In this document: piece after piece, positions 48,801 through 61,500 of the stretch
Layout: the number at the start of each line of letters is the position of its first letter
How positions within the stretch are numbered: position 1 is the first letter of the stretch
Source of the DNA: Antedon bifida
Taxonomy: Eukaryota; Echinodermata; Crinoidea; Comatulida; Antedonidae
Reading direction: 5' to 3'
Assembly: GCA_963402885.1 (NCBI GenBank)
Contig: OY727093.1
Location: forward strand, 30,007,409 to 30,071,408
Length of the DNA: 64,000 nt
Notes under the pieces: model-generated
Told to the model about the DNA's origin: nothing
Database searches by the model: none
The model's input: only the letters and a program-made list of their open reading frames with translations
Position numbers and translations under genes: made by a program

Positions 48801-49095
48801 GTGAAACTATTTCAATGTGTGCGATTTAAAATTATTGTATCTTAATTTATCCTTCATGTAAGATGATATTGACTAATAAAGATTATGCTAAATGTGTTTT
48901 TTTAAATAATTTCATTAGATCACTAACCAAAAATAATGACAGAAGACAATAGGCTATAAATCTACAACATTTTTGTTTCCATACTTGAAATAATACATTA
49001 GGCCTATATATTATAAAATAACAAATTATATGTATAAATATATATTATAAAAGAGTAGTTTCTTAAAAAATGTATCATCTTTCTTTTGAAAGCTG
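45750..49095 (+). repeat. Fucosyltransferase duplication unit, copy 1
   Basis: From CAATAGAACTTGTTGAAACG to the shared 3' stretch around AATAAAGATTATGCTAAATG, this segment matches 50605-54380 in order and direction, including leader exon, leader intron, coding intron, coding exon and 3' UTR. Confidence 0.9.
46367..48199 (+). CDS. Alpha-1,3-fucosyltransferase (GT10), tandem copy 1
   Basis: Coding exons 46367-46372 (ATG TTT) and 46922-48199, 427 residues. The ATG is placed in the short exon because its GTAAGT donor splices in phase to the next acceptor and the same structure is kept in copy 2; the next in-frame ATG (47015) would lose the membrane anchor. Seen: anchor KKIWISFLSFIAVVGTVKLF near residues 10-30, stem, AWMGSNCVKEVFWPRMEFIH, VDTYGKCGN and the GT10 signature YKFYLAFENSECHEYLTEKF followed by VPIVYGAS. 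Predicted Golgi fucosylation of N-acetylglucosamine-containing glycans, from family knowledge. A spliced leader lies upstream. A poly(A) signal AATAAAG near 48876 is shared with copy 2. Confidence 0.93.
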
Positions 49096-50600
49096 ATTTA
49101 AAAATGTTTAAATTAAAATTTTAAAAACTATTTTATGTTTTAATTAATTTATAGGTAAAATAAAAAATAAAAAAACATGGAAGAAATTTAAGGTATAATA
49201 TACTTAATCAGTAATATTTTGAATTTAATTTTTTAAAGTTGAATGTGTTATAGATTTATAGTTTGATTTTGTGTCATTTGAAAGTTTGTTCCATAATTTG
49301 GTTGATCGATATACAAAAGTTCTTTTACCTTGTGTATGTTTCCATGATAGTTCAATGTGTATTATTACTCTGACTACGTGTACAATATGAGTGCAAGCAA
49401 TCATTAAAATTAAATTTGTTTGATAAATAGCATGGATCATGATCATTTAGACACTTGAATAACATTATAAGTATTTGTTCTTCCCACTTATCACGAAGTT
49501 TACACCACCCCAAGGAACTTAAAATATCTATAACTGGTGTTTTAATATCTGCGGAAAGTAAAATTCTTCCAAGTATGTTTAACATTATTTGGAGAGAGTT
49601 TGCTATTTTTGCATTACAATTTGACCAAACACAGTCACAGTAATTAAAAAGAGGTATTACTAAAGCATTAGCTAACATTTTGAGAGTATTTCCTGGTAGT
49701 ACTTTACACGTCGGATAACGCCAATTCGTTTAGAGATTTTACATGTCAAATTGTCTATATGTTCTGACTGATGTTTAGTTTAGAAACACAATTCCAAGAT
49801 ATTTGAATGAATCAACTCTGTCAATACGAATTCCATTATAGGTTAAGGAAATATTTGAAAATGTGGGTAAACTGTGGTTTGTTCCAAAGATCATAAATTT
49901 ATTCTTCTTGATATTCAATGTAAGTCTATTTTCCTCAAACCATTTAGCAATTTTGTTTAAATTTGAATTTAATTCATTTTGAAGTAGATTAGGATCAGAT
50001 GAGTTACATAAGATTGTAGTGTCGTCTGCATACATAACACACTTCGATTGAGAGTGACATTAGTACAGGGGCACACCGATGTTCACTTTCATATGAGTAG
50101 ATTGTGTTGAGTTGATTTTAACAACTTGAGATCTCTCGCTAAGATACGAGATGAACCAGTTCAGAGCAGATGACTTAAATTCCACAATCAATTAGTTTAG
50201 ATATATGGCGTTTGTGATCAGTGTCAAATGCCTTTTTTAAATCAATGAAGATAGCAGCAGTTGCTTTACCTCCATTTAAGTTATTTAGGATATAATCTGA
50301 CACACCTAGGGTAGTGTTTGTTGAGTGGTTTTTCCTAAAGCCAGATTGTGATTCAAATATTTTATTTAGTTAAATAGTCATATAATTGTTGGTGTACAGC
50401 ACGTTCGATAATTTTAGTAAATAATGGTAGGACTGATAGGCCTATTGGTCTGTAATTATTGGGGTCAGCTTTGTTACCATCTTTGTATATAGGTGTGACT
50501 CTAGCCTGTTTCCATTCTAATGGAAAAATTGATGTAGAAAGAGATAAGTTATATATATATATATATATATATATGCAAGTGAGTCACAAATTACAGGTGC
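48200..50600. other. 3' UTR side of fucosyltransferase copy 1, then AT-rich DNA with a LINE
   Basis: 48200-49095 is the shared 3' flank of the duplication unit. 49096-49219 is very AT-rich. A minus-strand LINE occupies about 49220-50545, and a (TA)n microsatellite (~50547-50575) precedes the start of the second unit. A short open frame at 48282-48530 is not kept in copy 2 and is not considered a gene. Confidence 0.6.
49220..50545 (-). repeat. 5'-truncated LINE with reverse-transcriptase remnants (CR1/Jockey group)
   Basis: Minus-strand frames give NNYRPIGLSVLPLFTKIIER, IFIDLKKAFDT, MYADDTTILCNSSDPNL (the YADD catalytic box), NIKKNKFMIFGTNHS, then PLFNYCDCVWSNCN and TKLWNKLSNDTKSN at the C-terminus. 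The order matches the palm and end of a non-LTR reverse transcriptase. Several frame changes and stops break it, and the endonuclease half is missing, so it is dead. Confidence 0.85.
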
Positions 50601-51180
50601 TGACAACAATAGAACTTGTTGAAACGCTCACAGTCAGGTTTGTCAACGGATTCTCGTTTATAGGCCTGCAACGCTGATGTATATAGAACACCAACTCAAT
50701 GTAAGTATTCTGTTTTCTTCATTAATGTTACGTTTAATATAAAGACCTATTGGTAAACAGTACTTATTATACTGCCCGATGGATGACGTAGTATGGGTAG
50801 GCTATTTACACGTTGGTTATACAGTATATCTAATTAGGCTACAACTCCCTGAATTATTATAAGGAGAGCACATAATACACGTGTACATGATCATGGACCA
50901 ATATGAGATCTGATGATCTGTGTTAACAATAGCCTCTGTAGTTCCAGGCCCAGGGTGTAGATGCACAGCGCCAGTGTAGCCTAATATTGAAAACCACGTG
51001 CTATCAACAGGGAATATGGTCAGTACAGGTGCTACTCTTACACCACCTGTATAGAATCTGCTTTAGTCGACAGCTTAGTAAAAATATAAGGCCACATATT
51101 TCCTGATGATTCCAAATTCATGATGATTCAAATTTTTTTCAGACATTTATCAACGCTTAAGGTTCAACGCATCAAGAAAA

Positions 51181-53209
51181 ATGTTTGTAAGTATACTGTA
51201 GACTTTTTGTGTACGTTGTATTGACTCATTGGATCATTAATTATAATAATATATTTTACCATCTTATCTTCATGAGATGTAAATATACTAAAGGAATGGC
51301 TAGTGTTGCCCGAAAGCCGTTGCTAATTTTTCTGGCTGTTTTACTTTATCGTTTTGATTTAGCTTTTTGTTTATTTTATTTTGTATCTCCATTGATATCC
51401 AGCCACTGATATCCACAGCATTGCCATTTTTTCAGTGCTTATTTTATTTTGTATCTCCATTGAGATCCAGCCACTGATCCCCTCAGCATTGTCATTTTTC
51501 CGTGCTTATTTTATTTTGTATCTCCATTGATATCCAGCCACTGATACCCACAGCATTGCCATTTTTCCAGTGCTTATTTTGTTTTGTATCTCCATTGAGA
51601 TCCATCCATTAAGATCCACAGCATTGTTATTTTTTTCAGTAATTTTCCTTTGGATTTATATATTAATTCATTCATTCAATTGTTTATTCTCGAATGTACA
51701 ATTATTTTAATTTTATTCTACTATTCTGTATATTGAGATTTAAATCCACCAGCCGTGCGATTTTATTTTGTTTGTGTTTTTTTAATGTGAATTTGGGCTT
51801 TGTCCTGTTTTTATTGTCACTTTTATCATGTAAAAATCTCTCGCAATTCAGTTTTACTATGAATTTGATCTTGATAAATATACCATATGAATGAATATAT
51901 GTTTTAAACAATTTTAACGTTTTATTTCTCACAGAACAAACGTTATTTAACGACGAAAAAGATCTGGATCAGTTTCTTGAGGTTCATTGCAGTAGTCGGT
52001 ACTGTAAAGTTATTTAATGTTATCAAAAAGGATTTTCGCGAAGAGAGTGACGTTATGGACCCAGTACGTGGCGCTAGTAAACATTTTATTGCTAAAAATA
52101 AAGTGAAAGCGAATCTTCTTTCCAACAATACGAGTCCGAAAGAGATATTAATATTCGGGGACATTAGTGACATCGAACGTTGGGTTGAATTAAGTGTAAT
52201 GGTCAAATGTTTTAGAGGCCCAAATGGTGTTAAACAATGTCCAGTATTTTGTCCGAAATATAATTCTTCAATTAATCTATCCGTGGGAAGTAAAACTTCA
52301 GATTATAAAAACAAAGACGTAATCGTTTTCGGACTTTCGCCGTTCACTCTTCTTCGCCACCACGGTGAAGTTACTAACATTAAGAATCCGAAATTCCCGC
52401 CAAATGTTTTGACTGTTTTTTACAGTATGGAGTGTCCATACGTAATCCATAAATCGAATTGGCGTATTCCGGCTGGGAAGTACCACGTGACGATGACGTA
52501 CCTCACAGGATCCAATATAACCGTGCCCTATGCGTATTATAAACCATTTGAAAAGGAAAAAGTTCCTATTAAACGAAACTTCGCTGAGGGAAAAACTAAA
52601 CTTATAGCGTGGATGGGTAGCAACTGCGTGAAGAAAGTATTCTGGCCTAGGATGGAGTTTATTCACCGTTTGCAGTCGCATATTCCCGTTGATACGTACG
52701 GCAAATGTGGCAACTTAACCTGCCTACCAAGACTTTCCAAAAAATGTGTTAACATGCTGCAACAATATAAATTCTATTTAGCGTTTGAGAATTCCGAATG
52801 TCATGAGTATTTGACGGAAAAGTTCTGGGCTAGTTCCCTTCAAAACGACGTAGTTCCAATAGTTTACGGAGCCAGTAGAGAAGATTTTAAGAAATTTGCG
52901 CCCGAAAATTCGTACATACACGTCGGTGATTTCAAAAACGTAAAAGAATTAGCAAATTATATAAAATTACTTGATGAAAACGATCATCTTTATAATAAGT
53001 ATTTTGAGTGGAAGACTAAAGGCACTGTTGTCAATGTGTATCCTCAAATGGAACCGTCCTATTTCTGTGAGGTTATACCATTTTTAGATAGAAATTTAGA
53101 ACGTAAACCGCTTAAAGATTCCATATGGTTTAACTCGTGTAGATCGAAAATCAAACACAAATTTGACCCTAAAAATATCGCCAGCTTTGATAACTGGTCA
53201 AGCTGGTAA
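51181..53209 (+). CDS. Alpha-1,3-fucosyltransferase (GT10), tandem copy 2
   Basis: Coding exons 51181-51186 and 51935-53209, 426 residues. Same architecture as copy 1: KKIWISFLRFIAVVGTVKLF anchor, AWMGSNCVKKVFWPRMEFIH, VDTYGKCGN, YKFYLAFENSECHEYLTEKF and VPIVYGAS. By eye the first ~200 residues carry about 20 replacements and a one-residue loss relative to copy 1, whereas the last ~200 carry about two. All catalytic-domain motifs are intact and there is no stop, so both copies look functional. The upstream leader exon, donor (~50700) and acceptor (~51150) are also conserved. Confidence 0.93.
51369..51650 (+). repeat. ~65-bp minisatellite in the intron of fucosyltransferase copy 2
   Basis: Four tandem units built around TTTTGTATCTCCATTGATATC, trimmed here to TGTATCTCCATTGATATCC, then AGCCACTGAT and CAGCATTG. 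Copy 1 has a single unit at about 46550-46605, so the array grew after or during the duplication. Confidence 0.85.
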
Positions 53210-53607
53210 GTTTATTTTGAAGATAATGTAAATTATAGAGTTAATATATAGATAAATAGGCCTATTGTAATTGTTTTAGATTCGCTGTTTTAGTGCTGTT
53301 AGTATAAGTCTTCATTTTTTATAATATTATGTATTGTTTGAAGGTTTGCACGGCGAAATCATTCATCATTTCTCACTCCTGAGGACGATCAAAATAGGCC
53401 TATATTGATCGAAACTCAACAGTTTGAGTCAGAACTTATGTAGGCCTACGTGGTGTAGCCTACCACAAACTTATCAACATTATCATATTTAACATATACA
53501 GCTACAATATACCTGTTGAAGGCCCGATAATAAATGTCTAAGACCATTTTGTGGTCCTTTTTGGGGTTCAATGTGTCGGGAAGAAGGAAGCAGGGTGGGG
53601 TATCCCC

Positions 53608-53834
53608 CGTGGCGTAACGGCTATGAGCGCTCACTGGTTAAACCCAGGGGCCCCGGAGCTTATGGAGGCCCTGAGCAGTGCACAGAGGAAAAAACAGGCA
53701 TTAAAATATGCCGAAAAGGCTAAAAACGCCCGAGGGCCACTTAGGTTTCCTAAACCGGCAGGCGCCTCTAAAAACGCCCGAGGGCTACTTAGGTTTCCTA
53801 AACCGGCAGGCGCCTCTGCATTACGCCACTGCTT
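53608..53834. repeat. CAGTGGCGTAACG-type element inserted in copy 2 only
   Basis: From CGTGGCGTAACGGCTATGAG to CTGCATTACGCCACTGC, with an internal ~55-bp duplication (two GAGGGC[C/T]ACTTAGGTTTCC units). The matching place in copy 1 (near 48520-48540) lacks it. Confidence 0.8.
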
Positions 53835-55016
53835 CGTTGTATCTAAAATTTGGTTCGATTGCCAAGGTTGCATCACATTGCAGGCTTCGTTTCCTCCAGG
53901 AGGATCAGGTTGATGTGTGTACCCAAATACATTTTTTATCATGTAATTTACCATAGTGATATTGTTATCATTGCAATATGAAACTTAAATCAAGTTTTGT
54001 ATCTGTACAAAGTTTATGAAATTTAAACAACAAACACTTATAGATATAATTAGATGATTTGTTTAGGTTTGGAAATAAATAAGTGAAGTTAAGTAGCATA
54101 AGTGAAACTATTTCAATGTGTGCTATTTAAAATTGTTGTATCTTAATTTATCCTTCATGTAAGATGATATTGACTAATAAAGATTATGCTAAATGTGTTT
54201 TTTTTTTCTAATTTTCATTAGATCACAAACACCAAATAATGATAATCTACAACATTTTTTTTCCATACTTGAAATAATACATTATATTATAAAATAAAAA
54301 ATTATATGTATAAATATATTTTACAAAAGAGTAGCTTCTGAAAAAATGTATCATCTTTCTTTTGAAAGCTGATTTTTAAAAAGAAATATAGTATCTTAAT
54401 TTAATATTAAAATAATCATAAGTGTAGAACCATTTTTTTTATTCATTAATTTAGTATTTACTTACAGGTAAAATAACCTGAGACAACACACAGTAATTTA
54501 TTCATAGGCTAATGCGAAAGATAGGTTCAGTTTCAGCACTTAATTTTACCATTTTTAGGTCCTGGTTCCATGCCCCTCCCCCTATTTCAAAACCCTGGAT
54601 CCGCCACTTAATAGTCATGCATAGTTTTGAAAGATCTTCTTAATATAATAGGCCTATAAGTAGATGTTTTCATTGGTTTTGCCTCTTTTCTGAGATGTCT
54701 TCTGAGATTTCTTCACTTCTCATCCTGGGTTTAGAACATGCAGTGTCTGTAATGTTCTCATTAAATCCAAGACCAATAACTATGGCTGGCACCACACTGC
54801 GATTCATCTTCAGTAACACATTCAAACGTCGTCTACCTTATACGTTTTCAGTTTGGTGGCTTCTTAGATTTGGTGATATCGCAAACGCAGAACTCCATCT
54901 CAACTAAATTGTCCGAACAAGGTTGAAATTTATTGTATGTACTTTTCTGATGAAGCTGTAAACAAATATTCAACAATCGTACAAATTTAGTACAGTACAG
55001 TATTATTCTTTCTACA
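53835..55016. other. Intergenic DNA between fucosyltransferase copy 2 and the DUF229 gene
   Basis: 53835-54380 is the shared 3' flank. Beyond it lie AT-rich DNA, a repeat scrap near 54550-54610 (GGATCCGCCACTT) and a plus-strand open frame at 54695-54907 that looks protein-like but matches nothing I know. The missing last exon of the DUF229 gene may lie here on the minus strand; I could not identify it. Confidence 0.45.
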
Positions 55017-55565
55017 AAACCACTGGTTAATTGACTAGGTTAGTGATAGTTAACCTGTTCATCAACAGGTTAAAATAGTAGACTATTTACTTATAAATTT
55101 CTCACTTGTTATCAACAATTGCTAACCATACTTGCTTAGGTGGATAATTGACTAGGTTAGTGATAGTTAACCAACTGTTTAATTAGTCAACAGACTACTT
55201 TATGAATTCCTCACTTGTTATCAACAATTTCTAACCATATTGCTTGACTTGCTTAGGTGGTATCTTTGACTAGGTTAGTGATAGTTAACCAATTATTTAA
55301 TTAGTCAACAGACTACTTATTTACTTTATGAATTCTTCATATATTGCTTGACTTGCTTAGTTGCGATAATTGACTACATAGTTAAACAGGTTAGTATAGT
55401 AGACTAATTTATGAATTGTCCATTTGTTATCAACAGTTGCTAACCCATATTGCTTGACTTGTTTATTGGGTTTATTAACTAGGTTAGTGATAGTTAACCA
55501 ACTGTTTAACAGACTACTTACCTTATGAATTGTCCACTTGTTATCAACAATTGCTAACCACACTG
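55017..55565 (-). repeat. Tandem array of ~105-118-bp units derived from an exon end and its splice donor
   Basis: Unit starts marked by TTGACTAGGTTAGTGATAG or variants fall near 55030, 55148, 55266, 55370 and 55475. Read on the minus strand, each unit contains a degenerate version of the last ~40 bases of the DUF229 exon (encoding VWLAIVDNKWTIHK) and the bases after its GTAAG donor. The real exon end (55522) is the outermost unit. Confidence 0.8.
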
Positions 55566-58500
55566 TTTTAAACTGTTTAGCTTGGAACAGTAACTGGTAG
55601 TATATTGCAATACTTCCATCAGCACCCACTTCCTCTCGCACTTGTATATTTAGTATCTTGTCAAGGGTAATATCCATACAACTTGTGTCGTGTAATGGAT
55701 TCCAATCTTTTCTCTTACCAACTTTATAAAGGGTTTTCTGTAAAAAAGATGTGAAACAGGTGGAGTAATATTTTTTGTTTAGGGGTGTGGTGACATTTAG
55801 TGAGGTACATTGATTAGAAATATATTTAATCCATCCTGATATATAGTATGGTTAAAATGATTTATTGATTATTGTAAAATTGAACCATGCTTTGAAACTG
55901 AAAACAGATATATTGATCATAAACATCTTTGTTTATGCATTTCTGACAAAAACAAAATGATCTACAATGTCTCAGTGGTTTGACGAAGAGATACAAACTG
56001 TTAGGTGCGTATAATGTTTAGAATTTGAATATTATTATTATAATTACCTTTGAATGTTTATTATTGATGAATTTGATAACAAAGTTGACCGTTTCATAAT
56101 GAAGTAGTCCCCATTCACTTTTGTCAAGCTCCTAAAAAAATATTTTATTTGTATTCATTTTACGAAACAAACAAGGTGATTCAAGTGGACAATAATATCT
56201 GGTATTACTACTCTTTACAGTTTACAAGTTTACACGAGCCAGAACTATATTGATGAGGAGTACCTTGAACCAGTGTGCCGATTTTATAGCTGTGGTTGCC
56301 TGCTTACTGCCCTGGACACCCTTCTAGACAGTCTATTTATTTGTAGAGATATGGTGTATTCAAAGATTTCAAGAATTATAATATACCCTGGTTGAATACA
56401 TAACTACCCACTCATTACAAAATTGAGATAAAAAACATCCAGCACCTTAATCTTGCCACAAGCACAGCTCCATGCTGGTATCCCAGCTTCCTTGCAACTT
56501 CTTTTTCTGCAAAGAAATGATCAAATCTCACACTTTATATATTGTATTTGTCGAATTGGATGTTAAATTCAACCAATCAAATTTTATTTTTGTTTAAATG
56601 AAATAAAATGAATGAATGGATGAGAAAAACTATCGTATCCTTTGTATATTATCTTCTTTTAGTTCTACAAGCTTTGGTCCTTACCTTATTTTATTGAGAT
56701 AGAAGATAACTTGTACAGTTTTTAAAAAGAACTGATATTAAGGGGACCCTTTAGTATTAAGATCTATGTAAAATAAATCCTTGCTATAATGTAATAATAA
56801 CTGATTCCATTTATCTCTAGTGTTTTACTATTAATTTTGAGATATTTTAAACAGATTTATCTTGATCTTGATTGTGTAATTGAAAAACTCCAACTGGAGT
56901 ATCACTCAATGTGCAGACAGACTTAGAGATCAGCTTGGAGAAGTTTTAATAATTGTAAATAGACAACAATGTACTGTACCTGCTAATTTCTTGTGTAAAC
57001 ACATTAATAACATCATCACTCACAGTTCCAGAAACCTGCTCCATATTTGGAAAATGCATCAAAGATTTCATACTTAGATATAAATCCATATGTGTCTAAT
57101 AAAACAAAATAAAAAATTTGATTTACGTATTGATAAACATACATTGTTGCTTCATTAAGTCGAGTCGCCGAGCGGTTAATGCAGGGTCCGCCGCAAACCA
57201 TAGCTAATATATACAATCGGCACAGGTTCAAGACACTCCTCGACCATTGATCTGGTGGTATCTTCTCAGATAAAGACTTAAAACTCCAGTCCAGTGTACA
57301 CATCTGGCTTGTGTGCACTTTAAAGAACCCAGTGTATCTTTTGGAAGAGTAGGGGATTACCCCGGTGTACTGGTCCATATCAGCTTAGACGAACGGGCGT
57401 CGTTTGGTGGCAACAATCAACACGAAAGGGACCCTTAGGGGAGAAGAAAGTTGTGGTATGTGTCATCCAGACCTGTGCGCAATTCAGTCCAGTAGGCTGC
57501 AGGTTATTCCCCCATATTCCCCCGTTTTTTACGTGGGATAAGATTCTTACCAAGTATCTTTGCTGGTTAACAAGTAGATTATAGTGAATATCTGGTTTCA
57601 TTTCCAGTAACCATGACGGCATTATGATTGACAGGAACGGCAAAAGTGACTCATACTTTCCCCCAAGATGAGTGACATCAGAATATGGCTTTCCGTGATC
57701 ACCCAGTAACAACTGTATATTAAAACATACATGGTTGATGAATAAATATATTTATTTAATTATTTATTTTCATACTTTTATTAATATAGTGTATGTAACA
57801 AAGTTCTTTAAACTCTGTCTACACTATCAAACTAGTTTGACAAAAAAGTGCGATGTGCCCATGGTAGTGATATGCCCAAATATGGTAGTGATATGACATC
57901 ATCATGTCTATGTATGGGCACGTCACATTTTTTTGTCACATAAAGTTTGATAGTGTAGACCTCTATTAAAAGGGTACTCCTTCAGGACCATATCCCAAAA
58001 GAGGGATTCTAATGTATTTTATATTAATTATTAAAATGTTTACCACAACTAAATTAGCATTATCCTGTAGAACATTCTCAAGAAATCTTCTTAAATCTTC
58101 ATCCACTTGATTAATTGATTCTGCTTTACGGCTGAAATAATAAAAACATTTGTTTGGTTTAGTAATTATTGTTTTTGCACTTTTATACTTGGTATCACAA
58201 GCTGTAGTGAGCCACCACATGCAGACTACTTTGTAGTGTCCTTTTAATGACAGATACCTTCTGTAGGATTGTTTTCACAAGTGTACTATGGGTGATGGGG
58301 TAGCCTCCGGCATCAAAATTAACCTCTAGACTTAACCTGCATAGCTCAGACTTAAAATACTGGAGGCAGGATTACCTATGATGAGCATTGATGTCAATTG
58401 CTGCCCACTTGGCTGAGTGAGGTTGTTTAAGAAATCCTTGAGTGTAGTTTAAGGTGTACTCGTGGAGAAAATGATCCCCTTCACAAAAACCAGACAGGAC

Positions 58501-61500
58501 ACCCGGAGATACCTACCAAGATAAAAGCTATAATGTACAATATGATCTGATAGAATGCAAAGCAATTATGCACAAAATGGGAGCAAAACAAGATCGTAAT
58601 ATGAATCTAGATGGCTGAATAATAATAATTTATATAGCGCACAAAGCACGTTAAAATCAACAAATGTACTTTCATTAATTTTTAATATATTTTTTAATAT
58701 AAAATATAACAAACAATAATAGTAAATATAAGTTTTGTTCACACATTGCTTTCATCATCATTCTCATTTCATCATCATTCTCATTTTAAAAGTTTAGATA
58801 ATGTTTTTATACCAGTAGGAAATAAATAATATCGGATTTAAGTATTTATAAAGCCTTATGTGACATAAAAATATGATTTGTTTGTTTGTTTATGGACATA
58901 ATGATGTCATATCACTACTATATTTGGGAATATCACTACATTATCACTATGTGTGTGTATTCTATATTTAAATTTTTTGTTTATATTGTACAGTATATAT
59001 ATCTGTTTTTTTTATCATATATTTGCCAAGCTTTAAGAAGAATATCTATTATTATTTTATATGATAATGGACAAATAAAGCTTTTCAGTATTTTTTTTCA
59101 GTACACAGAGCTTTATACATTATTTCAACTACATCAACAAAATATTTCAATATTTAATATATTTTATTTCCATGTTGATATTCAATCTATATCATAAATA
59201 TGAAAATAAAGGCAAGACAAAAAAATGTGATGTGCCCATATATGGACATATCACTACACAGATCTTTATACATTATTTCAACTACATCAACAAAATATTT
59301 CAATATATTTTATTTCAATATTGATATTCAATCTATATTATACCAATCATATGAAAAGAAAGGCAATAAGACCTGCTCGTTTTCCCTAGCCATCCAACCA
59401 TGCTCCTGATGTGCCATTGCAGGGGGTCTGTAGTGACAGGCCTGTAATAAAAACATTGTATAACATCAGTGCGACATATAACAACACAAGCAAGACCAAT
59501 TAGATTAGGCCAACCAGTGCATTCTAAATTAATGAAAAGTAATATCTTGTTCGTAACTGCAGCAACATAGGCTTACTGTAACTTAAAGATATATTTTGTC
59601 CCCCTAAAAAAATATTTTTGTTGTTGAATATGCCATTTTAATGTCACATAATAGTTATTCACTTTGACCAAAAACTGGATAGAAAAAAACATAATTTAAA
59701 CCAACAAATACCTAAATTGTCTGTCAGACAATGGTTTTTGGTTAAAATTAACTGTTTATTTTGTCTTTTTATAAGTGTAATAATTGTTTAAAGCTTTTTT
59801 TTCTACGAAGTGAATAACTTGATTAAAACTGCAAAATAATCTATTCAAAATCAGATTTGATTAATCTTTATTTTTCATGTTTTGGGGGGAAAATATATCT
59901 TTTAGTTTACTATGTATATTTACTGTATTATTTATAAAATTTTTTGTTTTCTTTTTTAAAATACAAATCAGTTATTTCTCGGGGTTAGATTTAGTGTTTT
60001 TTATTATTTTGTTGCCTTCGTCAAAATATTCTCTTTCAAATTGAATATTCTTATATAAAAGTTGTTTTTAATAATTTAAAAACATCATCTTTAAAGAAGA
60101 TTAAGATTATAGCCTAGGTGAAGTAGGTCTAGTTTTGATGTGAACTAGTTGCATGACATAACTCAGGATTTATATAGCTAAGCTCTGTCACCTGTGACAC
60201 CATCAATCACAGGCAATGTATAAGGTGTTAATGTAGCTATGACATATTTATAGTTGTTTAGTGCCGAATCTTGAGTTATCATAACATAACACAAGTAGGT
60301 TGAATCAGTGAATTTTGTTTTTGATACTGAAAATCTGAAAGAGCTCTCCCCAATGTTATTTAAAATTGTTGCAATGATATTTGGTCAGATGCCTTGCCCA
60401 CTTGCCCATAGAACAAAATTAATTTGTAATTCTTAGGTGGGACTCGGACCAATGACCTCCAAATCACTAGCCTGGGGCCGTATTCACCATTCACACTTAG
60501 GCTAAAGGAAACACCCTTAAAATCAAACAAGAAATAGTTGTTTGGCTCGACTTTTTGACGTAACAGTTTTAATTATCGTTCTTTCTGAAGAAATAATAAT
60601 GATTTATTATCAATTATCAGTTTCCTAATATGATTCTGTTCTCTTGTATATAACTGCCTAAAGGTGCGGCGCGACAAATCTCCCATCTAAGTGAAATACA
60701 ATTTAAGGGAAATACTTAAATATGTATTGAGTTAAGTGAAATACTTAATATTTAAGGGAAATATCATTTATGATGCTGTCTATTTTCCTTCCTATGTTTT
60801 TTCCTGCAAACGGATTTGTGAGCAATCAACAATTGGAGAGTGAAAACTGAAGGAAATTTGAAGGAAATCACCGTTATTGGTTGTTTTTTTAAGAAATCAA
60901 ATACCATAAATATACAGTACTTACATTCCATTTTGTTTTAGAACCCATCATCATACCATTACTGTTGCCACAACTTGTTAAATATCCACGTATGTTGGCA
61001 TACTGCCAAATCCATTCTTCAACATGATCTAGAGAGTTCCTTAAAATAAAGATAATAAAAAACAGATGTGAATGTATTTATTAGAATTAAACTGTATGAT
61101 ATACCAACACCAGAACACACATTAAAACCATTCCTTCACATTACACAGATCAAAGCGGCACATATATCCCTGAACCACCCTGGACCATCAGTTAACATGT
61201 ACTTGTTATTTTATTAGTTGACAAAATCAATGCAAACCTAAACCACTTACTTTTTTGTTTTATACTTATATTCATCTTTATTCTCAAAATTCTGACCAGA
61301 AAATAGCGGAGTAAGGTTTTGAATGTTGTCTGTGCCCGCAGAATTGAATCGGTTGAAGAGAAACGATTGAAAAGGACCTAAAATACAAAGAAACTCTTGT
61401 TTTTAAATTTTTAAATGTATTTTGAACTGTATATTGATAATTTTATGTAGTTTTAACTTAAAAGTTCTTCTGGGACCCCAGGCATATCATGTTATGGTGA

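Larger units (their letters stand above)
50605..54380 (+). repeat. Fucosyltransferase duplication unit, copy 2
   Basis: Direct repeat of 45750-49095. It is longer because of an expanded minisatellite in the coding intron (~51369-51650) and a CAGTGGCGTAACG-type insertion in the 3' flank (53608-53834). Confidence 0.9.

Noticed and set aside
53551-53956. Plus- and minus-strand open frames with a repeated KTPEG/RAFLAF pattern
   Set aside because: They lie within the CAGTGGCGTAACG-type repeat and its internal duplication.
54695-54907. Plus-strand open frame of 70 codons or last DUF229 exon on the minus strand
   Set aside because: Neither reading gives a known motif or a convincing splice link; left unassigned.
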